From: Pelagibius sp. CAU 1746
Lineage (GTDB): Bacteria; Pseudomonadota; Alphaproteobacteria; Kiloniellales; Kiloniellaceae
Length of the DNA: 64,000 bases
Assembly (NCBI RefSeq): GCF_039839785.1
Contig: NZ_JBDOQT010000001.1
Location: 62,001 to 126,000, forward strand
Direction of reading: 5' to 3'
A model generated the notes under the pieces. The model was not told the origin of the DNA, made no database searches, and worked only from the letters and a program-made list of their open reading frames with translations. Both the position numbers and the translations under genes were made by a program. Shown here piece after piece: positions 36,418 through 45,043 of this stretch. The number at the start of each line of letters is the position of its first letter. Position 1 is the stretch's first letter.

Positions 36418-37491
36418 ATGTCCGCCACCACCTCAGGAAGCTTCAACAGCGAGACCGATTCCAGCCCCCGGCTGGCCGTCGGCATCTGGCTGCTGGGCTG
36501 CGCCGCCATGGTCCTGGCCATGGCCGTCATCGGCGCCATCACGCGCCTGACCGAATCCGGCCTCTCGATCATGGAATGGGCCCCGCTCACCGGCGCCCTG
36601 CCGCCGCTGAGCCAGGCCGAGTGGGAACGCGTCTTCGCGCTCTACAGGCAGATCCCCGAGTATCAACAGGTCAACGCCGGCATGAGCCTGGCGGAGTTCA
36701 AGACCATCTTCTGGTGGGAATACATCCACCGCCTCTGGGGCCGGCTCATCGGCGTGGTCTTCGCCCTGCCGCTGGCCTGGTTCTGGTGGCGCGGACGCAT
36801 CGACCGGGCGCTGGGAAAACAGTTGCTGATCGCCCTGGCGCTGGGCGCGGCCCAGGGCGGGCTCGGCTGGTTCATGGTGGCCTCGGGCTTCGCCGACCGG
36901 ACCGACGTCAGCCAGTACCGCCTGACCGCCCACCTGGCCCTGGCGCTGGTCATCTACGGCTACCTCTTCTGGCTGGCGCTGGGCGTGCTCTGGCCGCGGC
37001 CGGAGCGCAGCCACGACCCTGCCGTCGCAACACTGCGCCGCGCCCTGCTGGCGCTGATCGCCCTGGTCGCCCTCACCATCGCCTCCGGCGGCTTCGTCGC
37101 CGGGCTCAATGCCGGGCTCAGCTACAACACCTTCCCGCTGATGGACGGCGAGCTGATTCCCCTGGGGTACGGCGACCTCTCGCCCTGGATCGCGAACCTC
37201 TTCGAGAACATCGCCGCGGTGCAGTTCAATCATCGTCTGCTGGCCGTGACCACGGTGGCGCTGGCGCTGGCCCTGTGGTTCTGGTCGCTGAGCCGCGACA
37301 TCGCACCGGCCGCCCATGGCGGTTTCGCCGCCCTGGCCATCCTGGCCCTCATCCAACTGGCCCTGGGCATCATCACCCTGCTGCTGGTGGTGCCGGTGGC
37401 GCTCGGCGCGCTGCATCAGGCCGGCGCCATCCTGGTGCTGACGGCGACGCTCTGGACCTTCTACCACCTGCGCTGCCGGCGGGGACTGTGA
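36418..37491 (+). CDS. ctaA: heme A synthase, type 2 (CtaA/COX15)
   Basis: The 357-residue inner-membrane enzyme has eight helices in two four-helix halves. It oxidises the C8 methyl of heme O to a formyl group, making heme A for aa3-type cytochrome oxidase. Conserved heme-ligand regions are visible: TRLTESGLSIMEW, WWEYIHRLWGRLIG, RLTAHLALAL, FNHRLLAVT and LGALHQAGA. Length and the lack of the Cys pair seen in Bacillus-type CtaA match the COX15-like type. ATG 36418 is preferred over an upstream frame. It is followed after four bases by a COG0523 GTPase gene. Confidence 0.93.
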   Translation: MSATTSGSFNSETDSSPRLAVGIWLLGCAAMVLAMAVIGAITRLTESGLSIMEWAPLTGALPPLSQAEWERVFALYRQIPEYQQVNAGMSLAEFKTIFWWEYIHRLWGRLIGVVFALPLAWFWWRGRIDRALGKQLLIALALGAAQGGLGWFMVASGFADRTDVSQYRLTAHLALALVIYGYLFWLALGVLWPRPERSHDPAVATLRRALLALIALVALTIASGGFVAGLNAGLSYNTFPLMDGELIPLGYGDLSPWIANLFENIAAVQFNHRLLAVTTVALALALWFWSLSRDIAPAAHGGFAALAILALIQLALGIITLLLVVPVALGALHQAGAILVLTATLWTFYHLRCRRGL

Positions 37492-37495
37492 TCCG

Positions 37496-38590
37496 ATGAC
37501 CGCAGAGGACGACCTCGCCATCCCCGAGGAGCCGCTGGCGGCCTCCATCCTCACCGGCTTCCTGGGCAGCGGCAAGACCACGCTGCTGCGCCACCTGCTC
37601 GCACATCCGGGCATGGAGGAGACGGCGGTCATCGTCAACGAGTTCGGCGAGATCGGCCTGGACCACCATCTGATCGAGAAGGCCACCGAGGACACCGTGC
37701 TGCTGAACAGCGGCTGTCTGTGCTGCACCGTGCGCGGCGACCTCGTCACCGGCATGCGCGACCTCTTCAGGCGGCGGGTGAAGCGCGAGGTGCCGCCCTT
37801 CCAACGCCTCGTCATCGAGACCACCGGCCTGGCCGACCCGGCGCCCATCCTGCAGACCGTCATGAGCGATCCGCTGCTGTCGGAGCGCTTCCGTCTGGAC
37901 GGGGTCATCGCCACGGTCGATGCCGTCAACGGCGGGGCGACGCTGGACCGCCACATCGAATCGGTGAAGCAGGCCGCCGTCGCCGACCGCATCCTCGTCA
38001 CCAAGAGCGACCTGGCGGAACCCGGGACCCTGGAAACCCTGGAAGAGCGCCTGCGCGAACTGAACCCGGCGGCGCCGATCCTGCGCGTGGTGCAGGGCGA
38101 GATCGCACCGGCCGAACTGTTCAACGCCGGGCTCTACGACCCCACGACCAAGACCACCGACGTGCAGCGCTGGCTCAAGGCCGAGGCCTACGAAGAGCAT
38201 GGCGATCACCACCACGGTCATAGCCATCACGGCCACCACCACGCGCACGACCCGAACCGGCACGACGCGTCGATCCGCGCCTTCTGCCTGACCTACGACC
38301 GGCCGCTGGACTGGGACCGTTTCAATTCCTGGGTCGAGATGCTGATCACTCTCTACGGCGCCGACATCCTGCGCATCAAGGGCATCCTGAACGTCGAGGG
38401 CGCGGATGAGCCGATCGTCATCCACGGCGTGCAGCACGTCTTCCACCCGCCGGTGCGCCTGGAAGCCTGGCCTGACGAGCAGCGCGCCTCGCGCATCGTC
38501 TTCATCGTGCGCGACCTGAAGCCGGAGATGTTCGAGCACACCCTGAAGGCCTTCAATGAAGACTCCTCGGCGCCGCTGGCCTCAGCCTGA
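37496..38590 (+). CDS. COG0523 (CobW-like) metal-chaperone GTPase with His-rich loop
   Basis: The 364-residue protein is a G3E P-loop GTPase: Walker A GFLGSGKTT (21-29), the metal-binding GCLCC motif (73-77), ETTGLADP and the TKSD nucleotide-specificity motif, then a CobW C-terminal domain (about 265-355). Between them lies a His-rich stretch (about 231-256, with HGDHHHGHSHHGHHHAH). It likely delivers a transition metal (zinc, cobalt or iron) to a client protein. It starts four bases after the ctaA stop, so the two are cotranscribed, which suggests a link to cytochrome oxidase or heme A supply; that is inference. No cob genes are near. Confidence 0.92.
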   Translation: MTAEDDLAIPEEPLAASILTGFLGSGKTTLLRHLLAHPGMEETAVIVNEFGEIGLDHHLIEKATEDTVLLNSGCLCCTVRGDLVTGMRDLFRRRVKREVPPFQRLVIETTGLADPAPILQTVMSDPLLSERFRLDGVIATVDAVNGGATLDRHIESVKQAAVADRILVTKSDLAEPGTLETLEERLRELNPAAPILRVVQGEIAPAELFNAGLYDPTTKTTDVQRWLKAEAYEEHGDHHHGHSHHGHHHAHDPNRHDASIRAFCLTYDRPLDWDRFNSWVEMLITLYGADILRIKGILNVEGADEPIVIHGVQHVFHPPVRLEAWPDEQRASRIVFIVRDLKPEMFEHTLKAFNEDSSAPLASA

Positions 38591-38599
38591 CGGGAATCC

Positions 38600-39040
38600 T
38601 CAGAAGGGGCCCGCCTCCATCTGCCACTGGCGGCGGAGGCGGTCGTTGCGGCGCTTGAAGACGCGGAACCAGGCTTCGAAGGCCTGGCCGTCGCCGGCCC
38701 ACCAGCCGGCGGTGTCGACGCCGGGGCCGTTTTCCTCCTCGACGATCCTGACCTCGACGACGCCCGGGTGGGCGCGGTGGCCGGGCCGGGTGAAGAACAG
38801 CACCTTGGCCTCGTCGCGCAGCTCCACGCGCAGGGTATCGCCCTCTTCGGTCTCGATGCCGCCCTGGTCCTCCACCGAGGCGGCCAGCATCGCCTCGAAA
38901 CCCTCAGTGGTGATGTGCGCGATCTGCGCGCGCGCCGTGGCCTGTTGGTCCTCGGCCAGCGGCGAAGCGGCCCCGGCGGGGCCGGCGAAAACCACAGGGA
39001 AAAGCAGCGCCAAAGCGGCAGAAGCAGCCTTTGCACGCAT
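38600..39040 (-). CDS. periplasmic protein of unknown function
   Basis: The 146-residue product has a signal peptide (about 1-26, ending GPAGAAS) and a soluble domain without Cys, with mixed alpha/beta character and an Arg-rich C-terminal helix (FKRRNDRLRRQW). The ATG at 39040 has GAGGTG eight bases upstream on its strand; a longer frame to 39196 lacks this. It converges with the COG0523 GTPase, nine bases apart, but is on the other strand. I do not recognise the family. Confidence 0.65.
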   Translation of the reverse strand: MRAKAASAALALLFPVVFAGPAGAASPLAEDQQATARAQIAHITTEGFEAMLAASVEDQGGIETEEGDTLRVELRDEAKVLFFTRPGHRAHPGVVEVRIVEEENGPGVDTAGWWAGDGQAFEAWFRVFKRRNDRLRRQWQMEAGPF

Positions 39041-39334
39041 GGTCACACACCTCGTATACACCACACCGGCATATCGAATAGCGGTCGCGCCTTTAGGAAA
39101 ATTTAAATCCGGGATTTGAGGGAAATGCGATTGGGCAAGAGAGCAAAATCGCTGATCCCGGTGGCCGGCTTGCCGCGGAAAGAGCGTCACCCCCATCCTA
39201 ACCCTCCCCCATCCAAGGGGGAGGGAACTTCTTTACTGAAACGCCGATTGATATCCCTCCCCCCTTGATGGGGGGAGGTCAGGAGGGAGGTGGGGCCACA
39301 GACGCGGACCCGGCGATCACTTGCTGTGCCGCCC
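39041..39334. repeat. 294-bp gap with two C/G-tract hairpin elements
   Basis: The right half holds two inverted-orientation elements: CACCCCCATCCTAACCC followed by CCCTCCCCCATCCAAGGGGG (39187-39232), and CCCTCCCCCCTTGATGGGGG followed by AGGTCAGGAGGGAGGTGGGG (39255-39297). Each forms its own hairpin and the two are roughly mirror copies. The left part (39041-39180) is the leader of the periplasmic protein gene. No gene is seen. Confidence 0.65.
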
Positions 39335-42300
39335 CTAAACCGGCTCCAGCACCACCACCAGGTCGTGGGGTTCGACGCGCTGGCCGGTGTGGGCAACCAC
39401 CTCGGCGACCTTGCCGTCCATGTCGGCGTAGACCGCGGTCTCCATCTTCATGGCCTCGATGGTGAAGAGGCGGTCGCCCTGCTTCACCTTGCTGCCGGCG
39501 TCGCAGACGTTGACGATCATCCCCGGCATGGGCGCGCCGACCTGGGCCGGGTCGGCGTCGTCGGCCTTGCGGCGCACCTTGCCGGAGGCGGCCAGGGCCT
39601 TGTCCAGCACCTTCACGGTGCGCGGCTGGCCGTTCAGCTCGAAGAAGACCGTGCGCTGGCCCTCGTCGTCGGGATCGCTCGTGGCCAGGAAGGTGATGAT
39701 CAGGGTCTTGCCCCGCTCGATCTCCACCGCCACCTCCTGGCCCGGCTCCATGCCGTAGAAGTAGACCGGCGTCGGCAGCACCGCGGTGTTCGAGTAGGCG
39801 CGGCGGTGGGTCGCGTAGTCGACGAAGACTTCCGGATACATGAGGTAGGAGGACAGCTCCGTCTCGCTGATGTGGCGGCGGGCCTTTTTCTCGGCCTCCT
39901 TGCGCGCCGCCGCCAGGTCGGCCGGCGGCAGCAGCGCGCCGCGCCGTTCGGTCAAGGGCGCCTCGCCCTTCAGGATCTTCTTCTGCAGGGCTTCGGGGAA
40001 ACCGCCGTAGGGCTGGCCCACCTCGCCCCTGAAGAGGGCGATGACCGAGGCGGGGAAGGCGATCTCCTTCTTGGGATCCTCGATGTCCTCCGGCGTCAGA
40101 CCGTTGGAGACCATGTAGAGCGCCAGGTCGCCCACCACCTTCGATGTCGGCGTCACCTTGACGATGTCGCCGAACAGCCTGTTCACCTGGGCATAGGCCT
40201 TCTCCACCTCCGGCCACCGCTGAGCGAGACCCAGGGAGCGCGCCTGCTCCTGCAGGTTGGTGAACTGGCCGCCGGGCATGCCGTGGTCGTAGACCGAGGA
40301 AGCGCCCGAGCGCATCTCGCTCTCGAAAGCACGGTAGTAGCGCCGCGCGCCCTCCCAGTAAGTGGAGATCTGGCGCAGATTCGCATGGTCCAGGCCCGGG
40401 TCGCGCTCGCTTCCCTCCAAGGCCGCGGCGATGGAGCCCAGGTTGGGCTGCGAGGTGAGGCCGCTCATGGCGTCCATGGCCGCGTCGGCGGCATCGACCC
40501 CGGCTTCCGCCGCCGCCAGCACCGAGGCCGCGGAGATGCCCGAGGTGTCATGGGTGTGGAAGTGGATCGGCAGGCCGATTTCCTGCTTCAGCGTTTCCAC
40601 CAGCAGGCGCGCGGCGGCGGGCTTGCAGAGACCGCCCATGTCCTTGATGCCCAGGATGTGAGCACCGGCGGCCTCCATCTCCTTGGCCAGATCCACGTAG
40701 TACTTCAGCGTGTACTTCGTCTCATGCGGGCTGGAGAGGTCGCCGGTGTAGCAGATCGCCGCCTCGCAGAGCTTGCCCGCCTCGCGGATGGCGTCGATGG
40801 AGACGCGCATGTTCTCCATCCAGTTCAGCGAATCGAAGACGCGGAAGATGTCCATGCCCGCCGCCGCGGCCTGGGCGATGAAGTGCTTCACCACGTTGTC
40901 CGGATAGTTCGAATAGCCGACGCCGTTGGAGCCGCGCGTCAGCATCTGCAGCAGCACGTTGGGCAGCGCTTCGCGCAGCGTCGCCAGGCGCTCCCAGGGG
41001 TCTTCCATGAGAAACCGCATGGAGACGTCGAAAGTGGCCCCGCCCCAGCACTCCAGCGAGAAGAGGTTGGGCAGCAGGCGCGCGTAGTGAGGCGCGACGG
41101 CGGTGATGTCGTAGCTGCGCATGCGCGTGGCGAAGAGCGACTGATGTGCGTCGCGCATGGTGGTGTCGGTGAGCAGCAGTTCCTTGCGCTCCAGCATCCA
41201 CCGGGCGAACTTCTCCGGCCCCAGTTCGTCGAGTTTCTGCTTCGTGCCCGGCGGCGGGTCCTTGGCCATCGCGGCGGCTGGAATGTCCGGCAGCACGGCG
41301 GCCGGCACTCCCTGGCGCACCTGGGGCCCGGGATCAGGCCGCCCCTCGACCTCGGGGTTGCCGTTGACGATGACGTCGCCGATGTAGGTCAGCAGGCGCG
41401 TGGCGCGGTCGCGGCGGCGGTGGAACTGGAAGAGCTCCGGCGTCTCGTCGATGAAGCGGGTGGTCGCCTCGCCGCTCTGGAACTTGGGATGGCCGATGAC
41501 CGCCTCCAGGAACCAGAGGTTCGTCGCCACGCCGCGAATGCGGAACTCGCGCAGCGCGCGGTCCATGCGCGCGATGGCCTCCTCCGGCGTCGCGCCCCAG
41601 GCCGTCACCTTCTCCAGCAGAGAATCGTAGAAGGGCGTGATGAGGGCGCCGGAATAGGCGGTGCCGCCGTCCAGCCTGATCCCGAAGCCGGTGGCGCCGC
41701 GGTAGGCGGTGATGCGCCCGTAGTCGGGGATGAACTTGTTCAGCGGGTCTTCGGTGGTGATGCGGCACTGCAGGGCATGGCCGCGCAGCTGCAGTTGATG
41801 CTGCGGCGGCACGCCGCTCTCCGGCTCGCCGATGCGCGCCCCCGCGGCGATGCGGATCTGCGCCTTCACCAGGTCGACGCCGGTCACCTCCTCGGTCACC
41901 GTGTGCTCCACCTGGATGCGCGGGTTCACCTCGATGAAGTAGATCTTGTCGGTCTCGGCATCCATGAGGAACTCGACCGTGCCGGCGCATTCGTACTTCG
42001 CGGTCTGCGCCAGGCGCACGGCGGCGTCGCAGAGCTCGGCGCGCTTGGCCTCGCTGAGGTAGGGCGCGGGCGCGCGCTCGACGATCTTCTGGTTGCGCCG
42101 CTGCATGGAGCAGTCGCGCTCGAAGAGGTGGATGACGTTGCCGTGGCTGTCGCCCAGGACCTGCACCTCGACGTGGCGCGCCTGGCGCACCAGTTTCTCC
42201 AGGAAGATCTCGTCGTTGCCGAAGGCGGCCTTGGACTCGCGCCGCCCGGCGGCGATCTGCTCGTGCAGTTCCTCCGGCCCCTCGATGACGCGCATGCCGC

Positions 42301-42847
42301 GCCCGCCGCCGCCCCAGCTCGCCTTGGCCATGATCGGATAGCCGACCTGCTCGGCCAGCGCCTCGACTTCCTTTTCGTCGTAAGGCAGCGCGCCGGTCGC
42401 CGGCATGACCGGGATACCCGCCTGCTCGGCCAGGGCGCGCGCCGCGACCTTGGAGCCGAAGCCGCGCATGGTCTCCGGCTTCGGCCCGATGAAGGTGATG
42501 CCGGCCTTGGCGCAGGCCTCCGCGAAGTCCGGGTTCTCGGAAAGGAAACCGTAGCCGGGATGGATGGCGTCGACCTTTGCGTCGTGGGCCACGCGCAGGA
42601 TGTCGTCGATGTCCAGGTAGGCCGCCACCGGCTCCTTGCCCTTGCCGACCAGGAAGGACTGGTCCGCCTTGAAGCGGTGCAGCGCGAAGCGGTCCTCGTG
42701 GGAGAAGATCGCCACGGTGCGGATACCCAGCTCGCTGGCGGCGCGCAGCACGCGGATGGCGATCTCGCTGCGGTTGGCGACCAGCAGCTTGCGGAAGGGC
42801 GGCGTCCCCGAACGCGTAAGGCGGCCGCCGGCTTGAATCGGACTCAA
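39335..42847 (-). CDS. pyc: pyruvate carboxylase
   Basis: The 1170-residue biotin enzyme turns pyruvate, bicarbonate and ATP into oxaloacetate. Domains in order: biotin carboxylase (about 20-480; KLLVANRSEIAIRVLRA, ATP-grasp loop WGGGGRGMR, EVNPRIQVEHTVTEE), carboxyltransferase TIM barrel (about 555-830; DTTMRDAHQSLFATRMR, ECWGGATFDVSMRFL, and the metal site HTHDTSG), the PYC_OADA domain, and a C-terminal biotinyl domain with the biotin Lys in EAMKMETA (about 1133). The frame offers TTG 42847 as start, eight bases after GGGGG; no ATG or GTG lies between it and the conserved region. It stands alone between repeats and the tRNA. Confidence 0.95.
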   Translation of the reverse strand: MSPIQAGGRLTRSGTPPFRKLLVANRSEIAIRVLRAASELGIRTVAIFSHEDRFALHRFKADQSFLVGKGKEPVAAYLDIDDILRVAHDAKVDAIHPGYGFLSENPDFAEACAKAGITFIGPKPETMRGFGSKVAARALAEQAGIPVMPATGALPYDEKEVEALAEQVGYPIMAKASWGGGGRGMRVIEGPEELHEQIAAGRRESKAAFGNDEIFLEKLVRQARHVEVQVLGDSHGNVIHLFERDCSMQRRNQKIVERAPAPYLSEAKRAELCDAAVRLAQTAKYECAGTVEFLMDAETDKIYFIEVNPRIQVEHTVTEEVTGVDLVKAQIRIAAGARIGEPESGVPPQHQLQLRGHALQCRITTEDPLNKFIPDYGRITAYRGATGFGIRLDGGTAYSGALITPFYDSLLEKVTAWGATPEEAIARMDRALREFRIRGVATNLWFLEAVIGHPKFQSGEATTRFIDETPELFQFHRRRDRATRLLTYIGDVIVNGNPEVEGRPDPGPQVRQGVPAAVLPDIPAAAMAKDPPPGTKQKLDELGPEKFARWMLERKELLLTDTTMRDAHQSLFATRMRSYDITAVAPHYARLLPNLFSLECWGGATFDVSMRFLMEDPWERLATLREALPNVLLQMLTRGSNGVGYSNYPDNVVKHFIAQAAAAGMDIFRVFDSLNWMENMRVSIDAIREAGKLCEAAICYTGDLSSPHETKYTLKYYVDLAKEMEAAGAHILGIKDMGGLCKPAAARLLVETLKQEIGLPIHFHTHDTSGISAASVLAAAEAGVDAADAAMDAMSGLTSQPNLGSIAAALEGSERDPGLDHANLRQISTYWEGARRYYRAFESEMRSGASSVYDHGMPGGQFTNLQEQARSLGLAQRWPEVEKAYAQVNRLFGDIVKVTPTSKVVGDLALYMVSNGLTPEDIEDPKKEIAFPASVIALFRGEVGQPYGGFPEALQKKILKGEAPLTERRGALLPPADLAAARKEAEKKARRHISETELSSYLMYPEVFVDYATHRRAYSNTAVLPTPVYFYGMEPGQEVAVEIERGKTLIITFLATSDPDDEGQRTVFFELNGQPRTVKVLDKALAASGKVRRKADDADPAQVGAPMPGMIVNVCDAGSKVKQGDRLFTIEAMKMETAVYADMDGKVAEVVAHTGQRVEPHDLVVVLEPV

Positions 42848-43036
42848 GTCGTTGTTCCCCCAGATTTTGCGTGAAGCAATCTTGTTTGTTGCATTGCAGT
42901 ATAGATGAAGGGGAGCCCCACGGCCATACTCGACTTCGGGGCCGCGCGGGCGCCAGCGCGGTCTGCAAAGCGTGCCACTTCAAGGGCTTAGGCCCGGCGG
43001 CCGCAGCCATAATCAGCGATATCGGGGAGACGGCGT

Positions 43037-43110
43037 TGGAGCGGGTAGCGGGAATCGAACCCGCGCGTTCAGCTTGGGAAGCTGACAGGCTACCATTACA
43101 TCATACCCGC
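43037..43110 (-). tRNA. tRNA-Gly (anticodon CCC)
   Basis: On the minus strand the sequence starts GCGGGTATGATGTAATGG, shows an anticodon arm TCAGC-TTCCCAA-GCTGA with anticodon CCC, a T-arm with GGTTCGATTCC, and ends in CCCGCTCCA. The acceptor stem GCGGGTA pairs with TACCCGC, the discriminator base is T, and the terminal CCA is encoded (43039-43037). All four arms can be drawn. It reads GGG codons. Confidence 0.95.
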
Positions 43111-43220
43111 CCAAGGCGCGGCCCCAAGACGCAGCCGGGGCCGCCTTGCGCTGGCGTTAGGATTAGTCAGCGTCCCCGCCCGATGCAAGGGGGTTTTCAA
43201 GCTGCCCGGCGCGCCCCAAG

Positions 43221-44189
43221 ATGACGCTCCGCCGCCGCCCTCCCGGACACCGCCCCGTGCTGCACATCCTGCTGTCCATCGCCCCGATCTTCGTGCTGAT
43301 CGTGCTGGGGCACCTGCTGCGGCGCGGCGGCATTCCCAGCCTGGAGTTCTGGAACCTGAACGACCGGCTGGTCTACTGGGTGCTGATGCCGGCGCTGCTG
43401 TTCAACAAGACCTCGACCATCGTGCTGGCGCCCTCGGTCGTCGGCGCCTACGCGGTGGTGATCCTGGGCGCCTTCGCGGCGGCCACGGTTTTCGGCCTGC
43501 TGGCCTCCAAGGCCGCCGGGCTGCCGGGGCCGGTCGCCTCCTCGATCCTGCAGGGCGCGGCGCGGCACAACACCTTCATCGCCCTGGCGGTGGCCGAGCG
43601 GCTGTACGGCACCGAGGGCCTGGCCATCGCCGCCGTGGCCACCTCGCTGCTGATCCCCACCACCAACGTCACCATGGTGACCCTCATGGTCAGCCTGGTG
43701 CGCGGGCCGGACGAAAAGCGCATCCTCACTTCCATCCTGCGCGACCTGGCGCGCAATCCGCTCATCCTCTCGGTCGGCCTGGGGGTCGCCTGGAACATCC
43801 TCGGAAACGGCCCGATCCCGGTGGTCCACGACGTAACGCGCCTGCTGGGCGGCGCCGCCCTGCCGGTGGTGCTGCTCTGCGTCGGCGCCAACATCCACAT
43901 CCGCGCCATGGCCGCCTCGGCCCTGCCGCTGCTGCTCTCCAGCCTCGGCAAGCTGGCGGTCTTCCCGCTGGCCATCGTCGCCCTGGCCCAGGTCATGGAC
44001 CTGAGCCAGACCGAGACCCTGGTGGCCCTGCTGTTCGGTGCGGTGCCCACGGCCTCTTCCGCCTACACCCTGGCCCGCCAACTGGGCGGCGATGCGCCGC
44101 TGATGGCCGCCATCGTCACGCTGCAGACCGGCCTCGCCTTCGTCACCCTGCCGCTCACCATGGCCCTGGCCGCCCATTTCCTGGGCTGA
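43221..44189 (+). CDS. AEC-family transporter, second of two
   Basis: The 322-residue protein has about ten helices, starting HILLSIAPIFVLIVLGHLL, and the conserved segment QGAARHNTFIALAVAE in place of the usual N-T-x-F-x-G-P crossover region. It is clearly only a distant relative of the AEC gene at 34213, and the substrate is unknown. ATG 43221 gives an Arg/Pro-rich 12-residue lead; GTG 43257 would start directly at the first helix and is an equally good choice. It lies between the tRNA and the cytochrome c gene. Confidence 0.83.
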   Translation: MTLRRRPPGHRPVLHILLSIAPIFVLIVLGHLLRRGGIPSLEFWNLNDRLVYWVLMPALLFNKTSTIVLAPSVVGAYAVVILGAFAAATVFGLLASKAAGLPGPVASSILQGAARHNTFIALAVAERLYGTEGLAIAAVATSLLIPTTNVTMVTLMVSLVRGPDEKRILTSILRDLARNPLILSVGLGVAWNILGNGPIPVVHDVTRLLGGAALPVVLLCVGANIHIRAMAASALPLLLSSLGKLAVFPLAIVALAQVMDLSQTETLVALLFGAVPTASSAYTLARQLGGDAPLMAAIVTLQTGLAFVTLPLTMALAAHFLG

Positions 44190-44294
44190 ACGCCCCGGCA
44201 CCTTGATTTACCTCATGGTCCCTGCGACCCTGCGGCCCTAAGCCTGAAGCCCCGGCGGCGCCGGGCGCGAGCGATATCGGGAGGAAGCCTGGCC

Positions 44295-44912
44295 ATGAAA
44301 GCGACGACCCACCAAAAGGCCGGGCCCCGCCCTGCCGCGAGCCTGTGCCGCATGGCGCTGGCCGGCGGCCTCGCGCTGGCGGCGCTGTCGTGGCTGGCAG
44401 GCCCGGCGCCGGCAGAGGAGGTGGCCCAGGCGCAGGACGACGTGGAGCCGCGCATGCCGGGGCTCGACCCCTGGAACGTGGAAATCCGCGGCGGCCCCAA
44501 ATGGGACCCGCGCAATGCCCCGCCGCAGTTGAAGGCCCGCGGCCAGCGCCACATCGAGTTCCTCCAGGCCGGCGTGCCCGTCGAATACCGCAGCCAGCGC
44601 AACCCCTATCCCAACGTGACCAAGGCCATCGATGCCGGACGCGAGGTCTACGAAGCCAACTGCAAGTCCTGCCACGGCCCGCGCGGCCGGGGCGACGGCG
44701 ACGCCGGGCTCGACCTCATCCCCTCGCCGGCGCTGCTGACCGAGCTGAGCAAGGACCAGGGCGCCGCCGACGAGTACCTGCTGTGGACCGTCGCCGAGGG
44801 CGGCCAGCCGTTCGGCACCGCCATGCCGGCCTTCAAGGACCGCCTCAACGAGGACCAGACCTGGCAGGTGATCTCCTACCTGCGCGCCGGATTGCCGCCG
44901 GCCCAGCCCTGA
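44295..44912 (+). CDS. periplasmic c-type cytochrome, monoheme
   Basis: The 205-residue protein has a signal peptide (about 1-42, ending PAPAEE), a linker rich in Pro/Asp, and a class I cytochrome c domain with one heme site CKSCH (123-127) and axial Met 177 in GTAMPAFKD. It probably carries electrons in the periplasm. The family resembles the 'c-type cytochrome' subunits that feed oxidases or dehydrogenases, but no such gene is adjacent. The start ATG lies ten bases after GGGAGGAAGCC. It precedes the DegP-like gene by 131 bp. Confidence 0.9.
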   Translation: MKATTHQKAGPRPAASLCRMALAGGLALAALSWLAGPAPAEEVAQAQDDVEPRMPGLDPWNVEIRGGPKWDPRNAPPQLKARGQRHIEFLQAGVPVEYRSQRNPYPNVTKAIDAGREVYEANCKSCHGPRGRGDGDAGLDLIPSPALLTELSKDQGAADEYLLWTVAEGGQPFGTAMPAFKDRLNEDQTWQVISYLRAGLPPAQP

Positions 44913-45043
44913 TTTCCCGGACGATGACAGCAAGTTAATCCGCCTGTAGTCGCGCGGTCAGCGGCGTCTCCCCATCTTGCATGCAAAGGCGCGGGCAGCA
45001 TTCCGCGCCCAGCGGATTTGCACAGCCAAGGGAGAACCCAACC

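Noticed and set aside
39290-42874. Very long plus-strand open frame opposite pyruvate carboxylase
   Set aside because: It is the mirror of a GC-rich gene: the composition is His/Gly/Leu/Val/Gln-rich without domains, while the minus strand has all pyruvate carboxylase motifs.
43037-43110. tRNA-Gly as an integration site for a mobile element
   Set aside because: No integrase, no repeated tRNA end and no shift in base composition nearby; flanking genes look like core genes.
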